DNA of 64,000 bases from Nitrososphaera sp. (GCA_029263715.1 JAJUFP010000005.1:142494-206493), one strand, 5' to 3'; shown: positions 33,567-42,698, counted from the stretch's first letter. The notes: a model not told the origin generated them from the letters alone. Made by a program: numbers and translations.

Positions 33567-34418
33567 TTACGATGCTTTCACGATAACATAGTCGATTATC
33601 CCTTTTGCGGACGCATCCTTCATCTTTAGCAGGGATTTGTACAGGATGCCCTCGACAAAGGGTGGATACTCTTTCAAGATATTCTGCCTAAGACTTTTCC
33701 TGTTTTCAACATAGTAGTCAGTCAGCGGTTCGTACACATTGTGTCCTATGTGCCGGATGTCTCTAATTTTAAATCCATTATTCTCAATTGCGAACTTGAC
33801 GTGATCCAACCTATAATGTTCTGACGACCAGGTGAAGGAAAGAATTCCGAGCTTCATGGCTATCTTCAGATGCTTGGCATCAAGTTTTACAACAGGCAAA
33901 GCTATTACCAGAAACCCATCTGGTTTCAATACCCTTCTTGACTCTACAATGAATTGATCAAGGGGTTTGAAATGCTGAGCGGATTCCAGGGCAACTATCC
34001 TGTCAGCAGACCGCTCTGAAAAAGGTAATGCGGTGGAAGTTGCATTCACAAAGGAAAGGCCATTGTTTCCACGAACTGATTTTGAGGCAATCAACAGTTG
34101 TTTGTAATTGATGTTTACACAGCAGATATTGACAGAACCATATGTTGATTTCCACTGCAACGCGGGAGCAGAAAGCCCGCTTCCAACGTCTATCAACCTA
34201 TTGGCAGAGCCAAGCTCGGCAATATCACCTACCAGTGCGCAAAGGTTACTCTGAGCTGCGATGGGATTTTCAACACCGTCCCAGCAACCAAAATTAAGCA
34301 TACTGCCACCAGTTGCCAGTTGCATTACCGGTGACAGGGCATTGTACAGGTTAACTACATCCTGTTCACTGCGCCTAAAAGTCCATAAAATAACCTGGAG
34401 CGGGTTTACCAGAATCAA
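33567..34418 (-). CDS. SAM-dependent methyltransferase, class I
   Basis: 283 residues, TTG start. SAM motif I reads RLIDVGSGLSAPALQW and motif II/III regions are ATSTALPFSERSADRIVALE and SRRVLKPDGFLVIALP. The architecture resembles small-molecule methyltransferases of the sarcosine/tocopherol type. The N-terminal 50 residues (LYNALSPVMQLATGGSMLNF) form a helical cap that recalls that group. The substrate is unknown. It precedes the Vgb-like gene divergently in layout terms but lies on the same strand downstream of it. Confidence 0.75.
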   Translation of the reverse strand: MILVNPLQVILWTFRRSEQDVVNLYNALSPVMQLATGGSMLNFGCWDGVENPIAAQSNLCALVGDIAELGSANRLIDVGSGLSAPALQWKSTYGSVNICCVNINYKQLLIASKSVRGNNGLSFVNATSTALPFSERSADRIVALESAQHFKPLDQFIVESRRVLKPDGFLVIALPVVKLDAKHLKIAMKLGILSFTWSSEHYRLDHVKFAIENNGFKIRDIRHIGHNVYEPLTDYYVENRKSLRQNILKEYPPFVEGILYKSLLKMKDASAKGIIDYVIVKAS

Positions 34419-34485
34419 CGAGTGCAGTTATTAACGAATTGATTAACGATATAAATCAGAGGAAAAACAAAAGCATCGGCACTTG

Positions 34486-35667
34486 TCACGTTGACTGTTT
34501 TTTGCGGTACAGCAGCACATATGCTACAATTGCTGATATTACACCCACTGCAACAACAGAACCGATTATTGGCAGGCCGGTCAGCAGGCCGTCGGAGCCA
34601 ATTGTCTGCTCATCTCCGGCAGTTTCCCCTGAAGGTTCTGCCACCGGTGTTTCAGTCTCGGGTTTTGCAACCGGTGTTCCTTGCGTGTTAGTCAAAATTA
34701 CACCTATCCTGTTGTTATTGTTGTTTGGGAACCAGACGTTTCCCTCATGATCTGCGTAAATGAACCGGATTATTGTTCTTGGAGTAGGGAGATCATATTC
34801 ATGCAGGGTCTGCGTGGTTTGATCGAATTTGCCAACTTTGTACGCGCCGGTCATGCTAAACCATACGTTATCGTAGATGTCGACCCATATTGCATAAGGT
34901 CCGGACGAGACAGAGCTGGTGTCGTATTCTTTCATCTCCTCTGTTTTGGGATCAAAACTTCCTATCTTTCCAGAATTGTATTCCGTGAACCAGAGCTTAC
35001 CGTTGCTGTCTATGGCAATTCTCCTTGTCCCGCTCTCCTTTGTGGGGGCGGGGTATTCTGTAACTTCGCCGGTCTTTGCATCGACCTTGCCTATTTTATG
35101 TCCGGACAGCTCTGCAAACCAGGGGTTCCCATCAACATCAACAATTATGCCGTAGGGAGAAGAGGATGCAGTTGGCGTAGAGAATTCCCTTATGGTGCCA
35201 CTCTTGATGTCAAGCGCACCAATCTTGGAGGCCCTATTTTCTGTGAACCATAGAACATCTTTGCCAAGTATCGGAGTGTGGGGCCCTGAATTGGACGTCG
35301 GAGTTGGGTATTCATCAATGTTCCCTGTCTGAGGATCGAGTTTGCCGATTTTGCTGGCGCCCATTTCTGTAAACCACACATTGCCCTGCTCATCAATGAC
35401 CAGACCGTGCGGATTTGATGATGGCGTGGGTATTGGATACTCCTTGAACTCCTCGGTTTTAGGGTCGAATCTTCCAATCTTGTTGGCGTTGATCTCTGTA
35501 AACCATGCAACCCCGTTCTTATCGACAACTATGTCATGCGGTGCAGAATTCGGTGTTGGAATTACCCATTCTTTAACTGTGATTTCTGCAGCCTGCGCTT
35601 GAGCGAATTGCACTAGCAAAACCAAGGCAGCGGCTGCTAAACCCACTATGAAGCATAATGCATGCAT
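34486..35667 (-). CDS. Vgb-like (streptogramin lyase fold) beta-propeller, membrane anchored
   Basis: 393 residues from the ATG at 35667, which gives a clean signal peptide (ALCFIVGLAAAALVLLVQFA, cut near QA-AE). The track's extra 45 residues look non-coding. About seven blades repeat the pattern PHGIVVDKNGVAWFTEINAN-KIGRFDPKTEEFKEYPIPTP. The C-terminus has a Thr/Pro/Glu-rich spacer and a TM helix (VVAVGVISAIVAYVLLY) with basic tail. Vgb-family lyases act on streptogramin antibiotics, but many propellers with this repeat are not lyases; here a surface-binding function is likelier. A TATA-like run lies near the start. Confidence 0.8.
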   Translation of the reverse strand: MHALCFIVGLAAAALVLLVQFAQAQAAEITVKEWVIPTPNSAPHDIVVDKNGVAWFTEINANKIGRFDPKTEEFKEYPIPTPSSNPHGLVIDEQGNVWFTEMGASKIGKLDPQTGNIDEYPTPTSNSGPHTPILGKDVLWFTENRASKIGALDIKSGTIREFSTPTASSSPYGIIVDVDGNPWFAELSGHKIGKVDAKTGEVTEYPAPTKESGTRRIAIDSNGKLWFTEYNSGKIGSFDPKTEEMKEYDTSSVSSGPYAIWVDIYDNVWFSMTGAYKVGKFDQTTQTLHEYDLPTPRTIIRFIYADHEGNVWFPNNNNNRIGVILTNTQGTPVAKPETETPVAEPSGETAGDEQTIGSDGLLTGLPIIGSVVAVGVISAIVAYVLLYRKKQST

Positions 35668-35836
35668 AAAATATATGCATTGATTTTTGCTGACGCCAGT
35701 CCACCTATGCAAGGTCGGGACAACAGCAATGATTGCTGAAGATGGTTTGCCAGTGGACATAAACCCTGTTTCCGGTGCTTTTCTTGCAGGCCGGCTCGTC
35801 ACGATTATATATGATGCTTCAAGGATTCTTTATCGT

Positions 35837-35931
35837 GCCGTCGTAGCTCAGCCTGGGAGAGCACTCGACCTGAACTTTCAGGGGTGATGCTGAAGACCGA
35901 GCTGTCGTGAGCTCAAATCTCACCGGCGGCA
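35837..35931 (+). tRNA. tRNA-Phe (GAA) with a non-canonical intron
   Basis: 95 nt; removing 21 nt leaves a normal 74-nt tRNA. Acceptor GCCGTCG/CGGCGGC (two wobbles), D stem GCTC/GAGC and T arm GTGAG-CTCAAAT-CTCAC all pair. The spliced anticodon arm becomes CTCGG-CTGAAGA-CCGAG, with anticodon GAA. The unspliced form does not pair at position 31. The 3' 19 nt overlap the antisense end of purB. Confidence 0.85.
35868..35888 (+). other. 21-nt intron in tRNA-Phe between positions 30 and 31
   Basis: The inserted ACCTGAACTTTCAGGGGTGAT carries the self-complementary CCTGAA-CT-TTCAGG, so it folds as a hairpin inside the anticodon stem. Its boundaries are fixed by the need for a five-pair anticodon stem. 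Archaeal introns outside 37/38 need the heterodimer-type splicing endonuclease. The exact bulge-helix-bulge was not modelled. Confidence 0.6.
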
Positions 35932-37295
35932 CTTAACTCCCGTGTTTTGGTGGCCTTTTTCACCATGCTGGCAACGTTGCTGATTATCTTGACCGATGCG
36001 GCCAGGTGGTTCTCCGCCCTGAAAATTGAGGTAATCTCGTTTCTTGACAGGTGCTTTGCTATGCTTTCGTCCTTCAGGACAGCGTCCAGAAAATGCTCGC
36101 CGGTATCAAGGGCTGAAAAGGCGACCCGCTGGATATCACGGTACGCCTCAAACCGGGCTACGCCTTTTTTCACCAGTGCCTCAAGTACAAACTCGGCGTA
36201 GATCTGGCCTCTTGTCATGTCAAGGTTTTGGGTTATCCGCTCCCGGTTCACCTTCAGGTCGGCCACTACCCTGGTCATGGCGTTTAGCATTTCGTCCAGC
36301 AGTATTGCTGCCATAGGAAGGGTAAAGCGCTCGTTTGCAGAGTTTGAAAGGTCGCGCTCATGCCACAGAGGTATGTTGTCCATCGAAACGCTGACAAGCG
36401 ATTTTAGCATCTTTGCCAGAGATGAAACGCGCTCGCTTTTGATGGGGTTGCGCTTGACTGGGACGGCGCTGCTTCCCATTTGGCCCTTTCTGAAGGGCTC
36501 GGCAACCTCGCCTATCTCTGTGCGCTGCAGGTTCCTGATCTCGATGGCCATCTTGTCCAGCGTGGAGCCGATAAGCGCCATCAGAAACTGCATCTCTGCG
36601 TACCTTTCACGGGGCACCACCTGTGTAGCTGCCTCGACAGGGTACAGGCCCAGGTCCGATGCAACCAGCCTTTCAACTTCGAGGGCTTGGTCGCCCATCA
36701 GCGAGCCGGTGCCCACGACTCCCCGCGTTTTGCACAGAAGGAACCGCTTCCTGCCTTCCTCAATACGCTCAAGATGCCGGGCCATCTCGGCGGCCCAGAC
36801 GGCAAATTTCAACCCAAAGGCGATTATGCTGGCATGCTGGCCATGGGTTCTGCCTACCGCAGGCAGGTCCTTGAACTCGACGGCACGTTCTGCCAGCAGG
36901 GATGCAAGCTTGGCTACCTTGGATTCGATTATCGAAAAAGCATCCCGCATCTGCATGCATGTTGACGTGTCCACCACATCGTTGCTGGTAAGCCCGTAGT
37001 GCACCCAGGGCTTTGCTGGCTGTGATACTAGCTCGCTTATTGCCTCGACCATGGCGGCGGTATCATGCTCGCTGACGGCTTCAAGCTCTGATACGCGCTG
37101 GAGAGTAACCCGGCCAGAGCGGGAGCATTTCTCTATCTCTTTGGCCGCCTCTGCCGGTATCATGCCTATACTGGCTTGCACTTTTGCTACTGCAGCCTCA
37201 AAATCCAGCTGGTACTGCAGTCTTTTTTCATCGCTAAAGATATCGCGCATCTCCTTGCTTCCGTAGCGTCCAGAGTCGATGGGTAGTATTGGCAC
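35913..37295 (-). CDS. purB: Adenylosuccinate lyase
   Basis: 460 residues from the GTG at 37295 (VPILPIDSGRYGSKEMRDIF), supported by family length and a TATA-like AGATTTATTTTC ~29 nt upstream; the track's TTG adds 16 unlikely residues. Cleaves succinylo-AICAR and adenylosuccinate. Motifs: SEHDTAAMVEAIS, HYGLTSNDVVDTS, VGRTHGQHA and MGSSAVPVKRNPIKSE (the SSxMPxKxNP signature, with VP for MP). The stop lies inside the antisense tRNA-Phe gene, 19 nt of overlap. Divergent from rtcB across a short AT-rich promoter. Confidence 0.95.
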   Translation of the reverse strand: MPILPIDSGRYGSKEMRDIFSDEKRLQYQLDFEAAVAKVQASIGMIPAEAAKEIEKCSRSGRVTLQRVSELEAVSEHDTAAMVEAISELVSQPAKPWVHYGLTSNDVVDTSTCMQMRDAFSIIESKVAKLASLLAERAVEFKDLPAVGRTHGQHASIIAFGLKFAVWAAEMARHLERIEEGRKRFLLCKTRGVVGTGSLMGDQALEVERLVASDLGLYPVEAATQVVPRERYAEMQFLMALIGSTLDKMAIEIRNLQRTEIGEVAEPFRKGQMGSSAVPVKRNPIKSERVSSLAKMLKSLVSVSMDNIPLWHERDLSNSANERFTLPMAAILLDEMLNAMTRVVADLKVNRERITQNLDMTRGQIYAEFVLEALVKKGVARFEAYRDIQRVAFSALDTGEHFLDAVLKDESIAKHLSRNEITSIFRAENHLAASVKIISNVASMVKKATKTRELSAAGEI

Positions 37296-37368
37296 AGCTA
37301 TAGGGCGAGAAATGCTGAAAATAAATCTTGGGTCATCAAGCAAGGCTTATAATAACTTCCGATAACAT

Positions 37369-38856
37369 TTGAGTGAAGAATTGACAGAATTCGTGACGAG
37401 GGGCGGCAACCTCAAGATCAGGAAGATAAGCGATCTGGAATTCCGGATCGATGCCGATGCAAGCAGAGGGATGAAGGTCCCCGTAACAATTTATGCTAAC
37501 GAGTCTTTGCTCTCCAAGATGGTCACTGACAGGACCATTGACCAGGCGGCAAACGTCGCGACGCTGCCCGGCGTGAAAAAGCACGTCGTTGTACTGCCCG
37601 ACGGCCATGAAGGCTACGGCTTTCCGGTGGGAGGCGTGGCGGCCACCGACGTCGAGGAGGGAGTCATCAGTCCTGGAGGAGTCGGCTACGATATCAACTG
37701 CGGCGTGCGCCTTATCAGGACAAACCTCATGGAATCAGACATCAGGCCCCGCCTGAAGGATCTTGTCAACGAGCTTTTCAGGTCCATACCTTCAGGAGTT
37801 GGAAGCGAGGGCGCGTTCAAGCTTTCCAAGTCAGAACTGGACGAGCTCTTGGTGCAGGGAGTCAGCTGGGCCGTGAACCACGGCTATGGAACAGGCCACG
37901 ATGCAGAGGTGTGCGAGGAGAACGGCACCATGGCCGGCGCCGACCAGGCCAGCGTATCGGAAACCGCAAGAAAGAGGGGCGCGCCGCAGCTTGGAAGCCT
38001 GGGTTCCGGCAACCACTTCCTTGAAGTGCAGAAGGTTGACAAGATCTATGATGAAAAGGCAGCCAGGGCCATGGGCATAGAAAAGGAAGGCCAGGTGACC
38101 GTGCTTGTGCACTGCGGCTCAAGGGGCTTTGGCCACCAGATATGCACGGACTATTTGCGGGTCTCTGAATCGGCGCTACGCAAGTACAACATCACGCTTC
38201 CAGACAGGGAGCTTGCCTGCGTGCCCAACAACTCTAAAGAAGGCGAGAACTACCGCAAGGCCATGTTCTCGGCCCTCAACTTTGCCTGGGCCAACCGGCA
38301 GATGATAACCCACTGGACCAGGAAGACCTTTGAGCGGGTCTTCAAGGCCAGCGAAGGCGATCTGAACATGGAGTTGGTCTACGACGTTGCCCACAACATT
38401 GCAAAGGTAGAGAGGCACAAAGTCGACGGTGAGGGTACGCGTGAAGTCGTGGTCCACAGAAAGGGGGCGACACGGGCCTTTCCTGCCGGCATGGAGCAGG
38501 TTCCAAGAAAATACCGGCAGCTTGGCCAGCCAGTCATCATACCCGGCTCCATGGGCACTGCCAGCTGGATACTGCTTGGCGGCCCCAAATCCCTGGATCT
38601 GAGCTTTGGCTCGACGGCGCATGGTGCCGGCAGGACCATGTCCAGGTCGGCCGCAAAGCGCAGCTACACCGCAGAAGGCGTAAAGGGCAGCCTGGAGTCA
38701 AAGGGTATCTATGTCAAGGCGCTGACCCGCGAGGGTGTGGTCGAAGAAACACCTGAAGCCTACAAGGACGTTGATGCAGTGGCCAACGTTTCTCACTCGG
38801 TGGGCATCGCCACCAAGGTTGTCCGGCTCGTGCCTATAGGGGTGATAAAGGGCTAA
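37369..38856 (+). CDS. rtcB: RNA-splicing ligase RtcB
   Basis: 495 residues, TTG start with a TATA-like CTTATAATAAC upstream. Joins 2',3'-cyclic-phosphate and 5'-OH tRNA halves using GTP and Mn2+. Motifs: LPDGHEGYGFPVGGVAATD, PGGVGYDINCGVRL, GSLGSGNHFLEVQ, VHCGSRGFGHQIC, HNIAKVERH, HRKGATRAFPAG, PGSMGTASW and STAHGAGRTMSR (catalytic His that takes GMP). No intein is present. It is followed without a gap by the PDCD5 gene. An intron-containing tRNA lies 1.4 kb away. Confidence 0.97.
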   Translation: MSEELTEFVTRGGNLKIRKISDLEFRIDADASRGMKVPVTIYANESLLSKMVTDRTIDQAANVATLPGVKKHVVVLPDGHEGYGFPVGGVAATDVEEGVISPGGVGYDINCGVRLIRTNLMESDIRPRLKDLVNELFRSIPSGVGSEGAFKLSKSELDELLVQGVSWAVNHGYGTGHDAEVCEENGTMAGADQASVSETARKRGAPQLGSLGSGNHFLEVQKVDKIYDEKAARAMGIEKEGQVTVLVHCGSRGFGHQICTDYLRVSESALRKYNITLPDRELACVPNNSKEGENYRKAMFSALNFAWANRQMITHWTRKTFERVFKASEGDLNMELVYDVAHNIAKVERHKVDGEGTREVVVHRKGATRAFPAGMEQVPRKYRQLGQPVIIPGSMGTASWILLGGPKSLDLSFGSTAHGAGRTMSRSAAKRSYTAEGVKGSLESKGIYVKALTREGVVEETPEAYKDVDAVANVSHSVGIATKVVRLVPIGVIKG

Positions 38857-39230
38857 TGTCCGATGATTCTGATATAGAGATAATCAAGGCCCGCAAGATG
38901 ATGGAGATGAGAAAAAAGGCAGCGGAGTTGGAAAAGGCCAAGAGCACCAAGGAAAAGTCTGCCAAGGAGATAGTCCTGTCGTACCTTTACGACCGCGGCG
39001 ATGAAGTTCTGAAGGCAGCCTATACGCAGTTTCCCGTACAGACAGAGGCCATAGTCAACAAGATAGCAGAGCTCATCTCGGCCGGCGAGATCCAGCAAAA
39101 GATCTCTGGCGGCGAGCTTTTGTCCCTTTTCAGGTCTGTGGGCCTTCGGGTCAGGCTGGACACTTCCATCAAGATAGAGGACCACGGCAAGTTCGTCTCG
39201 TTTTCTGACAAGCTGAAGCAAAATGAATGA
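38856..39230 (+). CDS. PDCD5-family DNA-binding protein
   Basis: 124 residues. The N-terminal helix is charged (EIIKARKMMEMRKKAAELEK) and the core is the helical PDCD5 bundle (AKEIVLSYLYDRGDEVLKAA, VNKIAELISAGEIQQKISGG, ELLSLFRSVGLRVRLDTSIK). Archaeal homologues bind double-stranded DNA or RNA. The ATG shares a base with the rtcB stop and its stop overlaps the next gene (ATGA), so rtcB, PDCD5 and the 113-residue gene form one operon. Confidence 0.85.
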   Translation: MSDDSDIEIIKARKMMEMRKKAAELEKAKSTKEKSAKEIVLSYLYDRGDEVLKAAYTQFPVQTEAIVNKIAELISAGEIQQKISGGELLSLFRSVGLRVRLDTSIKIEDHGKFVSFSDKLKQNE

Positions 39231-39564
39231 CCCCATAGGCACGTTCATACTGGATTTTCAAACCATAGATTTTGGGGTTGATGTGGATATTGCCAAAAAC
39301 ATGCTGTCGGATCTGCAGAGGCGCTGCGAGCTGGAAAACTCGTTTGCCATAGATGATCCACTTGACAGGGCCGGCTGGTCCTTTGCCAAGCTGTTTCTCT
39401 CCGGCCAGTTTGTAGAAAAGCTGTACGCATCTAATCAGTACGAGATCGACAGAGCCAGAGGCAAAAAGTTTGAGGACAAGTTCATCGGCTGGCTTGGCCA
39501 GCAGCTGAAAAACAAGGGATGTGGAGCACAGATAAAGGCAGCTTTGGAGATGAAAGAGCTCTAG
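39223..39564 (+). CDS. Unknown protein, paralogue of the protein at 9305
   Basis: 113 residues. Starts inside the PDCD5 gene (ATGA overlap), so translationally coupled to rtcB-PDCD5. It shares GWSFAKLFLSGQFVEKLYAS and KFEDKFIGWLGQQLKNK with the gene at 9305-9721, along with TIDF versus CIDF near the N-terminus. The name of the family is not known to me. Given its operon, a part in RNA or nucleic-acid handling is possible but not shown. Confidence 0.7.
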   Translation: MNDPIGTFILDFQTIDFGVDVDIAKNMLSDLQRRCELENSFAIDDPLDRAGWSFAKLFLSGQFVEKLYASNQYEIDRARGKKFEDKFIGWLGQQLKNKGCGAQIKAALEMKEL

Positions 39565-39661
39565 ACTCCAGGTTTAAACAATTTTTCTAAATGTATCTAG
39601 TGATTGGATACATTAACAACTGTCAAGGTTCCAATGGCCGGTATGGCTTTTTCAAACTGCT

Positions 39662-39697
39662 ATAAAAAAGTCCGCCAAAAATATCAAAAATAAAAAA
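39662..39697 (-). terminator. T-rich terminator of rpS11
   Basis: On the minus strand directly after the rpS11 stop come several T runs (CTCTTTTTTATTTTTGATAT and TTTTTGG, then CTTTTTTA). This is a strong archaeal oligo-T terminator. Confidence 0.55.
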
Positions 39698-39701
39698 GAG
39701 T

Positions 39702-40106
39702 TTAGACTCTCCTTCCCCTTCTTCCGCCCGGCTTTCGGGTTGTGTCGTGGGGGATCGGCGTGACATCATCGATTCTGCCAATCCTAAAGCCAGCCCTTGC
39801 CAGGGCCCTGATGGCTGCCTGCGCGCCCGGTCCAGGGATTCTGGGGCCGACGCCTCCAACGGCCCTGACACGGATGTGCAGTGCGTTGATACCCTTTGTC
39901 TTGGCCACCTCGGCTGCGGCAACTGCAGACTTCATGGCTGCATAAGGAGATGATTCATACCTGTCAGCAGTAACGTGCCTTCCGCCAGAGCTGAAGGAGA
40001 TGGTCTCGCTTCCGCTCAGGTCAGTGATATGAACAAGAGTGTTATTGTAACTACTAAAGATGTGGGCTACACCCCACCTTGTCTGCGTGACTTCAGATTC
40101 AGACAT
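39702..40106 (-). CDS. rps11: 30S ribosomal protein S11
   Basis: 134 residues from [20 protein letters not shown]; the track start at 40226 lies 40 codons upstream in unlikely sequence. The core motifs are [46 protein letters not shown] and the C-terminal [15 protein letters not shown]. It binds 16S rRNA at the platform near the mRNA exit. It stands alone here and not in a ribosomal operon. A T-rich terminator follows. Confidence 0.97.
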   Translation of the reverse strand: MSESEVTQTRWGVAHIFSSYNNTLVHITDLSGSETISFSSGGRHVTADRYESSPYAAMKSAVAAAEVAKTKGINALHIRVRAVGGVGPRIPGPGAQAAIRALARAGFRIGRIDDVTPIPHDTTRKPGGRRGRRV

Positions 40107-40146
40107 GTGTAGATACTGTCGTCTTTTTAGAGGGTTAAAAACGTTA

Positions 40147-41088
40147 TCAGCCGAAGTGCAGGTATCCCCGGTTTTCAAGCTTTCTGTCTGAAACAAAGAC
40201 ATTGCCGGTGCCTTTTGTAACGCCACCTATTACGTAAAGGTCAAGGCCTGCTTTTTTTGCGGCAAGCTTGGCCCTGGCCAGCTTGGGTTTTGGGATGGTG
40301 CACACAACCTCGTATTCCTCGCCGCCGTAAAAGACCAGATCCTGCGCGCTCAGGTTGTTTTGCCGGGCAAACTCTTCAACCCCTTGCGCCTTGACGGCGT
40401 CATAGTCTATCTGGATGTCAACGCCGCCCTGGCTGGCAAGCTCGTACAGCGATATGGCAAGGCCGTCGCTTGAGTCTATGGATGATGAAAAGTACTTTGC
40501 AAGCGATCCAAACTTTTGCCTGGGTACCGGCTCAATGACTGAGCTGACGGCGCGTTCCTTGAAGGCCGGCTCTGCTTTGGCGTCCTTCATCAGAATGGCA
40601 AGGCCAGATGCGGCAAGTCCGAATTTGCCGGAAACGGCCACCACGTCGCCGGGCCGTGCGCCGGCCCTTGTCGGCATTTTGTCGACGGTTCCTATCATGC
40701 TGCAGTCAATGACAAGATCGGTTGCCTCGTTGGTATCACCGCCCACTATCCTGACCCCGAACTCTTTTGCAGCAACCTTGAAGCCTTTTGCCAGGTCATC
40801 GACGTACTCTTTTGTAACCTGCCGGGGAAGGCCAAGGGAGATCATGCATGCTATTGGTCTGGCGCCTTTTGCCGACAGGTCGCTGACAACGGAAACGATG
40901 CTCTTTCTTGCAGCCTGCCAGGGCCGCATCTGCGGCGGGACATCGGTGAGCCCAACAAGCATGTCGGCCTTGAAGACGAGCTGTTTTTTTCCAAACCTGA
41001 CAGTTGCCACGTCGTCAAGTTCCCTTATCCCAAACGTGGAGGAGAAAATCCTGATTATCTCTCTTTCATCTAGCTTTCTGCTCGTCAT
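40147..41088 (-). CDS. thiL: Thiamine-monophosphate kinase
   Basis: 313 residues. Phosphorylates thiamine-P to thiamine diphosphate. Motifs: [11 protein letters not shown] (metal-binding Asp), [67 protein letters not shown] and [11 protein letters not shown]. The fold is the PurM/ThiL type, so it resembles purM but these motifs are ThiL. It overlaps the upstream GlmM-like gene by 23 bp, in the same operon. Confidence 0.9.
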   Translation of the reverse strand: MTSRKLDEREIIRIFSSTFGIRELDDVATVRFGKKQLVFKADMLVGLTDVPPQMRPWQAARKSIVSVVSDLSAKGARPIACMISLGLPRQVTKEYVDDLAKGFKVAAKEFGVRIVGGDTNEATDLVIDCSMIGTVDKMPTRAGARPGDVVAVSGKFGLAASGLAILMKDAKAEPAFKERAVSSVIEPVPRQKFGSLAKYFSSSIDSSDGLAISLYELASQGGVDIQIDYDAVKAQGVEEFARQNNLSAQDLVFYGGEEYEVVCTIPKPKLARAKLAAKKAGLDLYVIGGVTKGTGNVFVSDRKLENRGYLHFG

Positions 41089-42409
41089 ATACCTGCCGGA
41101 CCTTGTCTGCCATTCTCTTGTAAAGTGATTCGACCCTGTCGGACCTGGATTCTGCAGAAACGCGGATGGCGTGCTCTGTGTTTGACGGCCGTACCAGCAC
41201 CCAGGAATCCTCGTCTATGACGGCTTTGACGCCATCCTCGGTCAAAAGCTCTGAAGATTCGGCCCGAAATATCTCCGGCAGCCGGGCTATTACGGCCGCA
41301 TGCATAGAAGAGTCCGCCGGTATCTTGGAGCGTATCTGCCTGAACTGCGACGCAAAAGCAAGGCAGTCTGATATCACCTTGCCATCCAGGGTTGCTATGG
41401 TGGCCGCAGCCAAAAGGCCGTCGCGGCACATGTTGAATTTGGGCATGATAAAACCGGCGCTGCTTCCCTCGCCGCCGGCCTCCGCGCCAACCTCAAGCAT
41501 CTTGCTGACGACGTTGGCCTCGCCCACCTTTGAGTGCGAGATCCTGCCGCCGTGCTGTTTTACATACTTGGCTATGGCCACGCTGGAATCGATGCTGGTC
41601 ACAAAGTTTCGGAAACCAAGCTGGACGGCCCTTGCCACGCACAAAAGCAGGGTTGCGTCCGGCTCCAGTTTTTCGCCGTTGCTGTTGACTACTACAAGCC
41701 TGTCGCTGTCCAGGTCCAGGGCAAAGCCAAAGTCCAGCTTGTTTGCAGTGACAAGGGACCGCAGGTCGGCCAGGGGGTCTGCCGTCGGGTCTGGCCCCCT
41801 TGACGATACACCGGCTACTCCGTTGATGCTCTGGAATTTTAGGCCCATCTTCTTGAACATCTGCTCGGCGTAGCCGCATGCGGCACCGCCGCCGGCGTCG
41901 ACTCCCACCGCCGGCGTGGAGCCTTTGCCGGCCAGTTCTACAACCTCATCGATGTAGTTTGATTTTGCCTCGTATTCGCTGCCAAACCTTGAATTGCTTG
42001 GAGATATTCTGGACACCAGCATGCTTTCCAGTTCTTTTTCAAACAAGCCCCTGCCGTCTACGATGAATTTAAGTCCGTTCCATTCAAGGGGGTTGTGAGA
42101 TGCCGTTACGATGATGCCGGCCCCGTACTTTCTTGCCTCACGAAAGGCCATGGGCGTGGGCGCAACGCCAAGGTTGTAGACGTCGACTCCGGCAGACATG
42201 AGGCTTGCCGATACCACCTGCGAGATTATCCTGCCCGATGGGCGCGTGTCTCTTGCTAGGACGCACCGGCCGGACTTGATCACGTTGGCAAACAGGCCGG
42301 AGAACCTTGATACCTCCTGCAGCGTGAGGTTCTGGCCATAAATTCCTCTAACCCCGGATATCGATACTTTCAAATCTGAAACCATGCTGTTTTTATTCTG
42401 AGAGAACAT
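41066..42409 (-). CDS. glmM: Phosphoglucosamine/phosphohexomutase (GlmM-like)
   Basis: 447 residues; the ATG at 42385 (MVSDLKVSISGVRGIYG) is the likelier start by family length. The phosphoserine loop is IVTASHNPLEWNGLKF (Ser about 104), the metal loop ALDLDSDRLVV, and sugar-binding GEGSSAGF, with C-terminal VLVRPSNTEHAIRVSAE. Interconverts hexose-1-P and hexose-6-P; GlcN-P versus Man/Glc-P cannot be decided. Overlaps thiL by 23 bp. Confidence 0.85.
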   Translation of the reverse strand: MFSQNKNSMVSDLKVSISGVRGIYGQNLTLQEVSRFSGLFANVIKSGRCVLARDTRPSGRIISQVVSASLMSAGVDVYNLGVAPTPMAFREARKYGAGIIVTASHNPLEWNGLKFIVDGRGLFEKELESMLVSRISPSNSRFGSEYEAKSNYIDEVVELAGKGSTPAVGVDAGGGAACGYAEQMFKKMGLKFQSINGVAGVSSRGPDPTADPLADLRSLVTANKLDFGFALDLDSDRLVVVNSNGEKLEPDATLLLCVARAVQLGFRNFVTSIDSSVAIAKYVKQHGGRISHSKVGEANVVSKMLEVGAEAGGEGSSAGFIMPKFNMCRDGLLAAATIATLDGKVISDCLAFASQFRQIRSKIPADSSMHAAVIARLPEIFRAESSELLTEDGVKAVIDEDSWVLVRPSNTEHAIRVSAESRSDRVESLYKRMADKVRQVYDEQKAR

Positions 42410-42477
42410 CCTTTTGCGTATTTTTTAAGTTAGCGCGAAGCATTAAATATCCAACGGCAAACTTGCAGAGTACTTTT

Positions 42478-42551
42478 GCCCTAGTAGCTCAGCCTGGCAG
42501 AGCGAGGGTTTCGTAAACCCTAGGTCGTGGGTCCGAATCCCACCTAGGGCT
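42478..42551 (+). tRNA. tRNA-Thr (CGT)
   Basis: 74 nt. Acceptor GCCCTAG/CTAGGGC, D stem GCTC/GAGC, anticodon stem AGGGT/ACCCT with loop TTCGTAA and T arm GTGGG-TCCGAAT-CCCAC all pair. Anticodon CGT reads ACG; discriminator T fits archaeal tRNA-Thr. No intron. A TATA-like CATTAAATATCC lies about 32 nt upstream. The AT-rich DUF4209 insert starts just after it. Confidence 0.95.
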
Positions 42552-42698
42552 TAATTCTCTCATTTTCGAGTTAGCGAGCCGACTTATTTTCCAACCCTAA
42601 CAATTGGCTGTAAGGTCACCACTTTGTTGTATGTATCCTGCTTTTATTAGTAGAGCAGTTCTAATTTTGTAAGTCTTCAATTTACCACTTATTTCACT

